DNA from: Tricholoma matsutake
Taxonomy: Eukaryota > Basidiomycota > Agaricomycetes > Agaricales > Tricholomataceae
Direction of reading: 5' to 3'
DNA length: 64,000 nt
Assembly (NCBI GenBank): GCA_026075535.2
Contig: AP026538.1
Location: 13,152,337-13,216,336, forward strand
The notes under the pieces are model-generated. The model saw only the letters and a list, made by a program, of their open reading frames with translations. It did not search any database and was not told where the DNA came from. Numbering within the stretch: the first letter of the stretch is position 1; each line of letters starts with the position of its first letter. The translations under genes were made by a program, and so were the position numbers. Positions 21,066 to 31,404 of this stretch are shown here, piece by piece.

Positions 21066-22570
21066 AGGAAAGCAGATGCATTATCCAGACGTATTGATCA
21101 CAGAAGGGGGATGGAGGAGGACAATAGGAATGTTACCTCAAACCCGAATACTTTCGCATTTGCGCTATGTGTCAAGGGCATCTATTAATAGATAGCTCAG
21201 AAATGGAAATGTTGTCTAAAATTAAACAATGTTTGGAAATGGACAATGAAGTAGTGGAAGCCGTGAAAGCTCTGAAGTGAGAGAAGAAAGGTAATATTAA
21301 AGGAGATGAATAGGCTGAGGAACAAGGATTGGTGTTATTTTGAGGAAAGGTGTATGTACTGAAGGATAAGGATTTGCAAAGGGAGATCATCTGGTTACAT
21401 CATAATACACTGACTGCCAGTAATGAGAAATTATTGGCGGCCCAGAATTTCAAAGTATGTGTTGGGGTATGTGGATGGATGTGATACATGCATGAGGGGG
21501 AAGAAATTTCCAGAGAAACCTGCAGGAAAATTAATGCCGAACCCTATACCTAAAGCGCCATGGCGAGACATATCTGTGGATTTTATCACCGGATTACCCG
21601 AGGCTCAGGGGTATGATGCAATATTCATAGTATGCGACCACTTCACCAAGGAGGTCCATATTATTCCTACTACTACAGAAACCTCATCATTGGGCTTGGC
21701 ACACCTCTATCTAAATCAGGTATGGCAGTTACATGGGTTACCCAATACTGTTATCTCCGATCATGGACCACAATTTTCTTCCCCATTTATATGAGAACTG
21801 AACAACATATTGGGAATTCAAATTAAAGTATCTAGGGCATATCACCTGCAGACTGATGGGCAGACAGAGAGAATGAACCAGGAGTTGGAGCAGTACCTAC
21901 ATATATTTGTCAACTACCGACAAACTGACTGGCCTGAATGGCTGGCAATTTCCGAGTTTTCCCACAATAATAAATTCCATTTGGCTACTCGTATGTCACC
22001 CTTTTTTGTGAATTATGGATATCATCCTCGCATGGGAGTAGAACCCAGAAGGGAAGTCAAAGTACAGTCGGTAGAAGACTTTGTATCTAAGATGCAAAAG
22101 GTACAAGAGGAAGCAGAGGCGGCATTGAAGAAAGCACATGATGTCATGATGCAACATGCAGATTGTACTCGAGTGCGCACTCCAGAGTACAAAGTTGGTG
22201 ACTTGGTGTGGCTAAGTACCAAGGACCTGAATATTCCATGACCTTCAAGGAAACTTATGGAGAAACAAGTTGGCCCATATGCGATCTCTAAAGTGATCTC
22301 ATCTAATGCGGTAGTGCAAAAATTACCCCAATCATTCAAGATTGATCCCGAGATTAATGTATCCTGCCTATGCCCTTACCGCCCGCCCACTATTCCTGGC
22401 CAACAAACTACTCCGCAACCTCCGATAATAGTAGAAGATGCTCCAGAATACATAGTTGAAGAAATTCTAGGCTCGCGTCTTTGACGGAACAAATTGGAGT
22501 TCTTAATAAAGTGGAAAAACTATACCGACAAAAATAATTCATGGGAACCCAAAGAGAATTGTAAGCAAGC
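21066..22570 (+). pseudogene. pol: Gypsy A integrase and chromodomain
   Basis: This is the continuation of gypsy A pol beyond gypsy B. The integrase zinc-finger end (CDTCMRGK) is at about 21480. The core domain follows with VDFITGLPE, ISDHGPQF and TDGQTERMNQELE, which show the D, D and E catalytic residues. A stop after SPFI (21792-21794), another after NIP (22239-22241), and a TGA within the chromodomain (22482-22484) break the frame. The chromodomain halves are YIVEEILGSRL and FLIKWKNYTDKNNSWEP. Element A is thus also a chromovirus, older and more damaged than B. Confidence 0.88.
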
Positions 22571-22761
22571 ATGTAGTGCAATCACCCAATTCTTTAAATG
22601 TAATCCAAGCAAGCATGTAATGTGATCGCCCAATTTTTTAAATGTAATCCGAATGCTCCACATTGCATTGCAAGAATGGTGTATGAGGGGATGAGATTCC
22701 AGCCTTACCAAAATTTCATGGAGGGGACAGACACAATATTTTCTCGCCTGGAAGTTGAGGC

Positions 22762-22776
22762 ATAGAGGGGGGGTAA
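22762..22776 (+). promoter_or_regulatory. Gypsy A polypurine tract
   Basis: AGAGGGGGGGTAA directly precedes the right LTR. Confidence 0.7.
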
Positions 22777-23188
22777 TGTTAGGAAACCACCCCATTACCT
22801 AATAAAATTTCATTTTTATTTTATTATGTTGAATTATGCTACATTATGCCAAATGACGCCAAATGACGCTACACTTTGATAGCATGAGAATTTTATTTCA
22901 CATACATCAATATGTACACACATGTACAAGCATGTTGGTAACAACAATGTACAATATATGTAACACAGTATATAAACCCTAAATATACACCTAGGGGACC
23001 CCAGTTGTGTTCTCTTAGGTATTCCACCTATGCTTGTGGTGTGAATGGCCTATCTCAACAAACTCACCTATTAATAACCCCTCGCATCAAAACCATCAAT
23101 TCCCCCATCACGCGCATGGATCCCGCCCCCTTCTTGTAGAGTGAACCTGCATGGTCTTAGCTAGCAGATAGTGGGTGTTGCCCTAACA
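22777..23188 (+). mobile_element. Right LTR of gypsy element A
   Basis: 412 bp with TGTTAGGAAACCACC...CCCTAACA, collinear with 9122-9534. After it the C-rich hAT-like element resumes at an H1 palindrome (TGCGAGCCCCTGCTTGCAGG), so A inserted next to or inside an H1 copy. Confidence 0.88.
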
Positions 23189-23189
23189 T

Positions 23190-23660
23190 GCTGCGAGCCC
23201 CTGCTTGCAGGGTGGATGGGTGAGGGTGAGTACGACAACGCAGGGAAGGGGACTGACAATGACCTGACAATGAAACAATGCAGCACCACCCACCCCAGCC
23301 TCATGAGCAACTGCTCATGGGGTGGTGAGTGGATGATGGCGGGCACCAATGACAATGAGGAACCAGCACCAGGCCCAACAATGATGACCCAACAATGATG
23401 CCAGCACCCACACCAGCAGGGCCCAACAATGATGACCTAACAATGACACCAGCACCCACACCGGAACCACACACCCAAATGACAGAAATCCACCAATGCC
23501 CACTTTCCACAGCTGCAATGAACAATGACGACGGAGCATGTTTCTTATTTATTTTTATAATTGATAGTTATGGACCCCTCCCCTCAAGCTTGCAAGGGGA
23601 GGGCCTAGTATTCTACTTATTAATTAGGTTGTACCCTTCGCACAGATGTGAGGGGGTCAA
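23190..23660 (+). repeat. H1 palindromes and H3 hairpins of the composite element
   Basis: H1 copies lie at about 23191-23213 and 23302-23325 (CATGAGCA-AC-TGCTCATGGGGTGG). H3 hairpins are CCCCTCCCCTCAAG with GCAAGGGGAGGG (about 23574-23606) and CCCTTCGCAC with GTGAGGGGG (about 23630-23656). Confidence 0.6.
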
Positions 23661-23732
23661 TTTAATAATCTATTCATGATAGATAAAAACTAGATTTCAG
23701 TAATAAATAGATATAATGTATGTAAATTTAAA

Positions 23733-23820
23733 GGACTACTTGGCTTAAGTGGTAGAGTGTGCATGTTTGGTCATCATGTGACTGCTAGTCCAGAAGTCTG
23801 TTGGTTCAATTCTTGCTGTG
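23733..23820 (+). other. tRNA-like module, outward facing (right end)
   Basis: An A-box-like TGGCTTAAGTGGTAGAG lies at 23741 and a B-box-like GGTTCAATTC at 23803-23812. The spacing fits a tRNA-derived polymerase III promoter. It points towards the right terminus at 24038. The acceptor stem does not pair convincingly. Confidence 0.6.
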
Positions 23821-24038
23821 TGTACATCATTTTGTGAGACTTATAAGAATTTCTCTAAAGTCTGGAACTCGGACTTTACTTGGACAGTACTTTAAAGGTG
23901 TAAATAAATGCACAATTGATGTTGTCTGAGTGAAGTCTGAGTGCAGTCCTTGGACTGTCCTAGGACAGTCTGAGTGTCTGAGTGTGTCCGAGTGGAGTCC
24001 ACTTGGATTGGGGGGGGGGGGGGGGGTGTAAAGTACTG

Positions 24039-24180
24039 ATCACATCCTCATCTTTGAGATTTTGGCTGATCTTCATGTACTCAGCAGAAAGTGTGATGAT
24101 TTTGTTGAATGGAGAGGCAGATAGGTTTTTTGCTGATTTAATATAAGAACAATGTTTACCCCATGATGCCTCATTGAACA
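24039..24180 (-). pseudogene. 5' portion of the split unidentified ORF
   Basis: On the minus strand the frame contains VFNEASWGKH near 24180 and KISQNLKDEDVI at the insertion point. It continues at 4356 after removal of the composite element. Further upstream the frame can be followed with a stop (EVAWGHPFKN then a stop) towards 24250. The family is not recognised. Agreement of the reading frame across the two flanks is independent support for the insertion model. Confidence 0.5.
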
Positions 24181-24492
24181 CCGTGAACTTATTGAATGCA
24201 TGGCTAGGGGATATGAATCAATTCTTAAAGGGATGACCCCAGGCAACTTCAATTGGTTCTTGCATACCATGCTATTTTATCACACTGGGCATGTTATTAA
24301 CAAACAAACAAGAAAAGCCAGTAACTTGACTAATAATGGTGATAGTGATGGTGATGGTGATAATGATGACATGTAGGTAGTTGTTGATAGTAATATTATG
24401 GCCTTGTGATCGAATTCCAGTTGGAGTCCAATTGGACTATGTAGAGCAAATATAAATTGTATCTCATGACCCTAATATGGTAAAAATATTTC

Positions 24493-24835
24493 AGGCACAT
24501 GGCTCAGGTAGTTAGAGCACTCTGAAATCTGTTTATTTAAGCTGGAGAGCAGAAGTTGAGGGTTCAAGTCTTGAAAATACAAGTATTTTATATTTTCAGA
24601 TGCAAGCTTGAGTGATAAGTTCTGAGTCCCACTCCAACCTGACCAGAGTCTGAGTGGACTGGGGTCATAACAGGATAATGACTTGTGATTAAGTAGCATT
24701 GAACATGTTCATCTGGTTGGGCTCTGGTTGGACTCCAGTGGGGGACTGAACTCTACTTGACTTAATTGGACTCCACTTGGACTCTGGTCAGTCTGGTTGG
24801 AGTCCACTAGGACAGGTGGGGGACTGTAAAGTACT
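24493..24835 (+). mobile_element. Right terminal piece of a second C-rich-TIR element, with tRNA-like module
   Basis: An A-box-like TGGCTCAGGTAGTTAGAGC (24500) and a B-box-like GGTTCAAGTC (24561-24570) are followed by GGTTGGAGTCCACTAGGAC, then GGTGGGGGACTGTAAAGTACTG ending at about 24835. This is the same terminal plan as the right end at 24038. I could not find the matching left end, so it is probably truncated. Confidence 0.55.
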
Positions 24836-24844
24836 GCAAAATTC

Positions 24845-25296
24845 TTGAATCTCTCAAACCCTTCATGACTAAACCAGAGATTGTTTATTGTGCTAATAGA
24901 TATTTGTGGAGAGTCATTTATGGGCTTGGACCATACATAGCCAATTATCCAGAGCAAACCCTTCTTGCCTGCATTGTTCAATGCTGGTGCCCTAGGTAAG
25001 ACTGTCTTCTGCAACAGTACATACTCATATTTGTAATTGCATTAGATGTACTGCACCTTCTCAAGATCTTGATAGTCATCAACACATTCATTGGTCTCAT
25101 GCCCATTCTGACATATTGAGTGAAGAATTTGAATTAGGTGTGTTATGCAATGAATATGGCATTGTTGGCAATGCTATAGTAATTTTTTCTTATGGTTATA
25201 TATTGATCATTACTTATTGCTTCACATTTTTAGCCATTTACAAATGCTTTTCCATGAGCAGATATCCACTTGGGGGTGAGGGCCAATTCTGGCAGG
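24845..25296 (+). pseudogene. Plavaka transposase, upstream exons
   Basis: In-frame exons give VIYGLGPYIANYPEQTLLACIVQ, then an intron at 24996-25045 (GTAAGA...TTAG), then CTAPSQDLDSHQH and EEFELGVLCNEYGIVGNAI. A second intron at 25179-25233 (GTAATT...TTTTAG) leads into PFTNAFP, a stop (TGA where CGA is expected), then ADIH. These blocks are those of Plavaka transposases, a CACTA-related family common in Agaricomycetes. The gene then breaks off at repeat L and resumes at 31405. The remaining N-terminal part is not seen upstream. Confidence 0.75.
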
Positions 25297-26841
25297 TATG
25301 AGTCCTTATATTTTATGATCTATAATCAAATAATGCTAAATACCTGACAATATTTGGTAATAAAAAACCCAATAGTATGCAAAGAAATAAAAAATATTAA
25401 ATCAGCTCAAGAAGCTGATCAGAATAATATATAAAACATAAAATACAGGATATAAACTTTATATTTAGCCCTAATAAATAATACAAAATAGTGGAAACCA
25501 TTATGTTAATGATCCATCAATGATATTTTGTTCTATTACAAGCTAAACATTAAGGAAGATATAGCTTATTTTCATTAATAACAAATAATAACAAATATAT
25601 AATAATATCTCTTGATTCTGTTCCAGCAATGTGGATTTTTGTTGGAGTTCCAACCAATTTCCACCAAGGTCACCTAGTAATGATTGGCATAGGATTAGTA
25701 TTTTAGATATAGTTTCCATTCCTATGATACCTCCACTACTCTGTTCTCCACTGGTCTCTGACCTAACTCTGCTCCTTAGTATTTAACCTATTTACTTCTG
25801 TTTGTATTCTTCAGTTCATAAAGCAACCAAGTTTACCCATCTCAATCTCTAGTCTTGTCTCCTGTCTCGGACTTCCTCTCGTACTCTGATATTCTTACAT
25901 TTACCTTTGTCTTGAAATTAGACACTGACAAGGTGAAGGGTGCAATTTCTTATAAGTTGAAGCCAAGTCCTCTCTGATACACCATCCAATATGAGTCTGA
26001 CAGATTTCCACCCTCAAGTTCAGCACTAAACAATGATGGTCTAATAGTATACAACATTGTTTATATAAGAACTGACTGAAATAATAAATTGAAACCATAC
26101 AAACAAGGCCAAACAATTCCAAATGAGATTTCAATAATGAGCCAACAATATATTTTTTTATTTCAAGTTAAATCAAACAAATGGGACAAGAATTGAGTGA
26201 GATACAGCATTTTTAATGATTTAATAACAAATATAAACAACCTTTGTTAGCACACCTAAATCAGATAATGTACAAATAGTATGCAGGTTAAATCAGTTGG
26301 ATTGAAGAAGAACTAACTGAGATACCACAAACAATGCCAAACAATACCAAATATGATCTCAATGAATGGGCCAATAATGTATCTTCTTATTCCAAGTGAA
26401 ATAAAACAAATTGGCCAAGAATTGACAAAGATACAGCATTTTGATAATTTAACAAATAAAGATAAACAATTTTGTCAATATAAAATGCCCAAGCTACATA
26501 CCCTTCTACAAGTTAAACTCAATTGAATTAGAACTGGCTCTGATATAGTCTTTTTGATCTGCTTGATATATTAACAAATAAGAGCAAATATCCTTTAAGG
26601 ATAGACCAACAGTATCTTTTTATTTTCAAGTTAAATCATTCAAAATGGATGAAAACTAAAAGAGATACTATATTTAGGCATGACAACAATGTCAAACAAT
26701 ACCAAATACTCTTCTGATGATTGGTCAATGATGGGCCAATAGTGTATCTTCTTATTCCAAGTTAAATAAAACAAATCAGCCAAGAAATGGGCAAAATACA
26801 GTATTTTGATGATTTAACAATTAAGTAAAAACTGGCTCTGA

Positions 26842-27077
26842 CACAAGGCCAGCCTCATAATTTCTCCTTTCTGAAATTATGAGGCTGGCCCATCACAAAA
26901 GCCTCCAATGTGTCCAATCTGAGCTTCACATGGGTCATAGGTTGGCACACAACACAAGGCCAGTCTCATAATTCCTCCTTTCTGAAATATAGTTGGAAAT
27001 TCTTTGTGAAATATAATATTTCACAAAAAATTTCTAACTATATTTCAGAAATGAGAAATTATGAGGCTGGCCTTGTG
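26842..27077. mobile_element. 236 bp MITE with CACAAGGCCAGCCTCATAA ends
   Basis: Inverted ends CACAAGGCCAGCCTCATAA and TTATGAGGCTGGCCTTGTG; TGA repeats on both sides (26839-26841 and 27078-27080). The L copy at about 60.0 kb lacks it and reads straight through, confirming the insertion. Inside, a partial second end and a long palindrome (about 26979-27052, TTTCTGAAATATAG with its inverse) indicate an earlier rearrangement. The 3 bp T-N-A duplication suggests a Harbinger-type MITE. Confidence 0.78.
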
Positions 27078-27590
27078 TGACATAGTTATGTTGATCTTTT
27101 TGATCTATAAACAAACAATCCCAAATACTTGTAAATATTTCCCAATGATAGACCAACAGCATACTTTTCATTTGCAAGTTAAATTGTGCAAATTGGATGA
27201 AAACTGAAGGAGATACTATATTTAGCCATGACTACAATACCAAACAATGCCAAGTACTCTCCCGATGACTGGCCAATGATGTACTTTCCCATCTGTAGTT
27301 AAATGAACCTAATCGGATGAGAAATGAGTGAGATACAAGACTTTCATTAGGGTCATTCACAGTAGATGAAAGCGCTTTCTGGAGGCGATATCGAGAGTGA
27401 TTTCGAATTAGGAGATGTACATAAAATCAAAATTTGAAACGACTGAAAGCGCTTTTTCAACTTTGATCAGCATAAAAAAATGGCTTTCCCAGTGCAACAC
27501 CTCGAGCACTCTTTGAATTTGGCTGCATGTGGCTTGATCACAATGCTTATAATTGATGGTTATCTATTGGCTCTCTGATGTAACAACCAC

Positions 27591-29100
27591 ATGCCAACTA
27601 AGTTGGATTGCACCATGGCAGCAGATGCTTTACATCAGGCCTTCTTAGTGAATCTGATAGCAGAGGCTGAGGCTCAACTTTATGAAGAAGGTTCTGAATC
27701 TGAATACTCCTCTAGTGCCTCAAGTCATTCATCAGCAGACTCCAGCTTCTCCTCTTCCTCTGACGATGAGCCACTCCCTCAGACCAGTGAGGCCATACTT
27801 GAGACTTTGGGGCAGCTATATTCAGAGCGTTACCTCAACTCATGAGGAAATCAACAAAGATGGCAGACAACTTTGCCTCCTGCTTCATGATTATAAATTC
27901 AACTGAACTGAGATCTTCTGTTCCCACCTCCGGATTGACCCTGGATGCTTCGATAACCTTGTCAATGTCCTTAAAGATGATCCTGTCTTCCACAATAACT
28001 CCAACAACCCACAGATGCCCATAGATGAGCAGCTCGCTATGGCACTCTTCCAATTTGGCCACTATGGAAATGCAGCTAGCAGATTAAAAGTAACATTATG
28101 GCAGGTGTTGGTTTTGGTACAGTACCACTTGTGACAAACCATGTACTCAAGGCAACATGCTCGGAGAGGTTTTGCAAGTCTGCACTCCACTGGTCAAGTC
28201 CCCGGGCAAAGGAGGCAGCCAAGGCATGGGTCCCAAGATGCATCTTGCCCTGCTTGGAGTGATGGGTGGCTCATGGTAGATGGTACACTGGTGCCACTCT
28301 TTATGCATCCTGGATTCTTTGGGAACACATTCTTTGATCGAAAATCCAATTACTCTCTGAATGTACAGGTTAGTCCCTTTTTGTACACCAAAGTATTTGG
28401 ATTCATGTGCAAGGACTGTACCTCAGATCATCTCAACTTGACTTGCAGATTATAGATTATGGTGTAGGGCTTCCAGGTTCACAGCATGATTCAACTGCAT
28501 GGTCAGCAACTCATGTACCTCAAGAGCATAATCAGCTGATGCAAGATGGTGAATGGGTGTGGGGTGACTCGGCATACCCACTGAAGGACTGGTGTCAGGC
28601 ACCATATAAAAAGTGAGACACTATGCCATCTGCAATGATTTATCAATGCTGATATCCCAACAAGGCCCGAGAATGAGACTGAGGAGAATACAACACATAA
28701 CTATTATGTTTTGAAAGTATGCATCCAATCTGAGCACTGTATAGGCTTCCTAAAAGGATGCTGGTCCTCTTTGCGAGGCCTTCATACCTGCATCAATGAT
28801 GAAAAGGGCTTGCAATATGCTGCACTGTGGGTCACTGCTTGCATACATCTTCATGCATTTGCCTTAAATCACGAAGACATGCAATTTGTCAACAGGGACA
28901 CATTTTATAAGAAGGGGCAGAGGATAGCAAAGAAGAAGAGGTGAGAATATGCAGAATGGAGGGCTGAATGAGAGCTAGCAGCACTAGAGGATGAAATGAA
29001 TGCCAAAGAGAGAGGCGAGATAGATTTACTCGAGGGAAAAATTAAATGAGAGGAGTTGAAGAAGGAACTACTTGCATATTTAGATGCCCAGCAGCAGTAG
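27591..29100 (+). pseudogene. Harbinger transposase (HARBI1-like DDE endonuclease)
   Basis: An N-terminal Ser-rich acidic region (27591-27845) precedes a helical part at about 27910-28085 (RIDPGCFDNLVNVLKDDPVF, then FGHYGNAASRLKV). The catalytic domain has DGWLMVDGTLVPLF (first Asp) before an 80 bp intron at 28369-28448 (GTTAGT...TTGCAG). IIDYGVGLPGSQHDSTAW and WVWGDSAYPLKDW (second Asp) come next, then SEHCIGFLKGCW (Glu). Frame changes near 27840, 28090 and 28230 and stops at about 28617-28700 show decay. The basic C-terminus (KKGQRIAKKKR) is followed by a Glu/Lys coiled tail with stops, ending near 29100. The protein would cut and join the element ends together with its Myb-like partner. 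Confidence 0.85.
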
Positions 29101-29148
29101 AACAGCTCGAATTACATGAACATGTAACAAGACCAAATGAAACTCCAA

Positions 29149-30560
29149 CTAACAGAGATTAGGATCAATATTACTCATGGGTCCTCCTCTCTTCATATGC
29201 TCAAGAGCTATCTGATGGTCAAACATGGCGGCCTCATGTGCATGCTGAGCATTGGCCTCTCGTTGATGGTGCTCCAAGCGGGTGCACTCCATCTCCATAT
29301 TCATTTGATGTTTGATGTGTTCCTTCTTGATAGAGCAGTGGGTCTTGGCCTCAGCTTGCATACTCACAATCTTGAGGTGGTTGCCCCATTCAGCAGTGGC
29401 AATCTCGGAGATAGAGTCCACCATTGATTTGCGCTTGCCACTACAAACCTCAGGAGTAGTGGGAATGGGGATGTCGATGTCTGAAGAGTCATCTTCTGCA
29501 TCAGAATTTTTGGCAGCAGGGGAATGTCTGGCATTGACAGTGGGGCTGAGGGCTTGAGAGGTGTGGGGTGAGGAAGCATCTGGGAGCTCTTCATCCACAT
29601 CTTCAATTTGCCAGGGTGGGGACTGCCACCCAGAAGTATTCTAGAAGAATTGGAGTAAGGCGACGGTTAGAGGACAGACACAAAAGCATATACTGCAGGG
29701 CCCAAGTTGCGATCAAGGATGTCGGTGTTGAGTGGGGTGCCACTGTGAGAAAGAGCAGACTTATTCATGACAGGGCTGTGGCCCATCAGGCGGTGCATAC
29801 ACTTGTACCACAGAAAGGTCTTCTTGGTTTTGTCTGGGGGGAGAAGGTTATTGGTGAGCCCTCAGGAGATGAAAATGTGCAATGTACCCCATATGTTGAA
29901 CATATCTGACCCCTTCATCATCTCATCCTCTCTATCCACCTCAATTAGTCCTACCCCTGTAGCTGACATCTTGTTACAATAATTCGTGTAGGACTTCTTC
30001 ATACTGCAATATATAGTTTCAGAGACCATTACAGTAGATTACTTGCCTTACCTGCTGACCCAATTCTTTACAACTATGCCAAGAGGGATAAGGTCATCTG
30101 CAATCTAGCCTGTTTCACTCAATGAAAGGAAGAGTTTGCGTGCGATGGTGTGGAAATGTTCAATGGTCTTCTTGCCTCCAGTAGCAACTGAGCCAGCATC
30201 GCCTTTATTGAAGCCGAACACGACTTTGTACGTATCACTCTCTTCGATGAACCCAAGTAGCTTGTCTTATAGGTGGTGGAAGCTTGCCTTCATCCATCTG
30301 TGTACTCGTTAGTGAACAGAACATAAACAAATGTGTGAGCAATGGAGCATGTACAGGATGGATATCTCCCTTTGTGACTTGTTCTTTGTGTTCACCTTCT
30401 TGTTCTCCTTGTCTCCCTTCTCTGCCAGTTTAGCTGCAGTGGGTTCAGCTTTCTTCATGAGTTTCTTCGCTTTTTTCACTTCTTAACTAATAGACTGGAC
30501 TTGGCTAGGGTCAGCTTAGCCCTATGGACTTGTTTGGCAGTTGGCGAGGAGCCTCTGACC
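29149..30560 (-). pseudogene. Harbinger accessory DNA-binding (Myb/SANT-like) protein
   Basis: The C-terminal exon 29149-29598 encodes an acidic Ser/Pro segment and a long Glu/His/Ala-rich helix (EAKTHCSIKKEHIKHQM, LEHHQREANAQHAHEAAM). Upstream, at about 30130-30560, degenerate frames give KKTIEHFHTIARKLF, VVFGFNKGDAGSVATGG and a Lys/Glu-rich start near 30560. PIF/Harbinger elements normally carry such a second gene, which brings the transposase to the ends. Stops and lost splice signals make exact exons uncertain; the family call rests on position and composition. Confidence 0.6.
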
Positions 30561-30804
30561 ATAGTACTAGTAGCATGTAGGGTTAATGATGCGCATGAAA
30601 AGCCAAATAGGTCAATTTTGAAAGCCCACCAGGGTTGCCGAGTGTGCTGAGTTCAAAAACACAAAGTGATTTCGCCATATTTCAAAGTGATTTCGGGTTA
30701 CAAAATAAAAAATATGTACATCTCCAAATTTGAAATCACTTTCAAAATTGCCTCCGGAAAGCGGTGCTTTCATCTACTGTGAATGACCCTATTGTAGATG
30801 TGCT

Positions 30805-30925
30805 AAAAAAAGCATATCCTAAAGCGGTCACATGTGCCAAATATTGACATCTCGGGGGCCTGGGGGGGGGAGAAGTTGATATTTGGCGCACGTGATAACG
30901 TTAGGGTGCCCCCGAAGTATCATCA
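30805..30925. repeat. Long palindrome in L, copy 1
   Basis: The arms TCACATGTGCCAAATATTGA and GATATTTGGCGCACGTGA surround a G-rich loop (CGGGGGCCTGGGGGGGGGA). The corresponding palindrome in the inverted copy (59625-59735) has different arm sequences that are still self-complementary. Confidence 0.65.
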
Positions 30926-30967
30926 AATTTCAAAATGTCAATACAAAGTTTGTAACTGATCAATAAT

Positions 30968-31153
30968 AGTTTGTAATGAAACTATCAATAATAGTTTGTA
31001 ATGAAACTATCAATAATAGTTTGTAATGAAACTATCAATAATAGTTTGTAATGAAACTATCAATAATAGTTTGTAATGAAACTATCAATAATAGTTTGTA
31101 ATGAAACTATCAATAATAGTTTGTAATGAAACTATCAATAACAGTTTGTAATG
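30968..31153 (+). repeat. 25 bp tandem repeat, eight units
   Basis: Eight near-identical units begin with AGTTTGTAATGAAACT at 25 bp intervals from 30968 to 31143; the last is diverged. There are no spacers, so it is not a CRISPR array. Confidence 0.92.
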
Positions 31154-31404
31154 GATTGATTGTATTGAAGTCAATTACTATAGGTTCCAGTAACTTAGAT
31201 AGCCAGATAAGAAATTTCCTTTTATGCTCAAAATCCGCATCTCGGCTAATTTTTGAGTCCCACGGTTAGTAAAGTCAGTAATTTTGGTAATGGTTGCTCA
31301 GAACTTACTGACTGTGGGTAAAACAGACACAGAAAAATGGTCACACTGAATTTTTTGGTGGTTTCAGGTTCTAAGAACGAGTCTTAACTTTGTTAAGGAC
31401 TTGT

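Larger units (their letters stand above)
4365..24038. mobile_element. Composite C-rich-TIR hAT-like element holding nested hAT and two gypsy elements
   Basis: The left end is GAGGTCTTTACACTCCCCC and the right end, inverted, is CAGTACTTTACACCCCCCC. Both continue into GATTGGACTC/AAGTGGACTCC and CTAGGACAGTCC blocks. Flanking 8 bp repeats are ATCACATT (4357-4364) and ATCACATC (24039-24046). Removing the insertions at 5419-8013 and 9122-23188 leaves about 3.0 kb, similar in plan to the complete relative at 53029-54974: left end, inward tRNA-like module on the minus strand, intron modules and H1 palindromes, H3 hairpins, tRNA-like module on the plus strand, right end. No transposase is visible, so it is nonautonomous. 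Confidence 0.8.
27349..30790. mobile_element. PIF/Harbinger DNA transposon
   Basis: A 3442 bp element with inverted ends AGGGTCATTCACAGTAGATG and CATCTACTGTGAATGACCCT, flanked by ATT on both sides. The empty site is present in the inverted L copy near 59733-59760, so TSD and borders are certain. It carries a plus-strand DDE transposase and a minus-strand DNA-binding partner, converging as usual for the superfamily. Confidence 0.9.
25297..31404. mobile_element. Repeat L, copy 1: noncoding TIR element inserted in Plavaka
   Basis: The left end TATGAGTCCTTATATTT matches the inner end of the inverted copy near 59045, and the right end ...TTAAGGACTTGTA is its imperfect inverse (AAGTCCTTA). TA lies at each end, so the TSD may be TA as in Tc1/mariner elements. 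Without the MITE (26842-27077) and the Harbinger element (27349-30790) it is about 2.4 kb. It is AT-rich with a diverged internal repeat of roughly 370 bp (words such as GATGATTTAACAA and CAATGATGGGCCAATA). It ends with a palindrome and a 25 bp tandem array. No gene is seen. Confidence 0.6.

Noticed and set aside
9117..23193. Target-site duplication for gypsy A
   Set aside because: CACTG and TGCTG match only partly; they may have decayed or been lost by recombination, so I do not claim a TSD.
24010..24026. Long G run as a regulatory G-quadruplex
   Set aside because: It is the expanded C-rich tract of a terminal repeat (its partner at 4380-4389 has nine C); length variation by slippage is the simpler reading.
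30968..31153. Regular 25 bp repeats suggestive of a CRISPR array
   Set aside because: Units are directly contiguous with no unique spacers, and the setting is a eukaryotic transposon.
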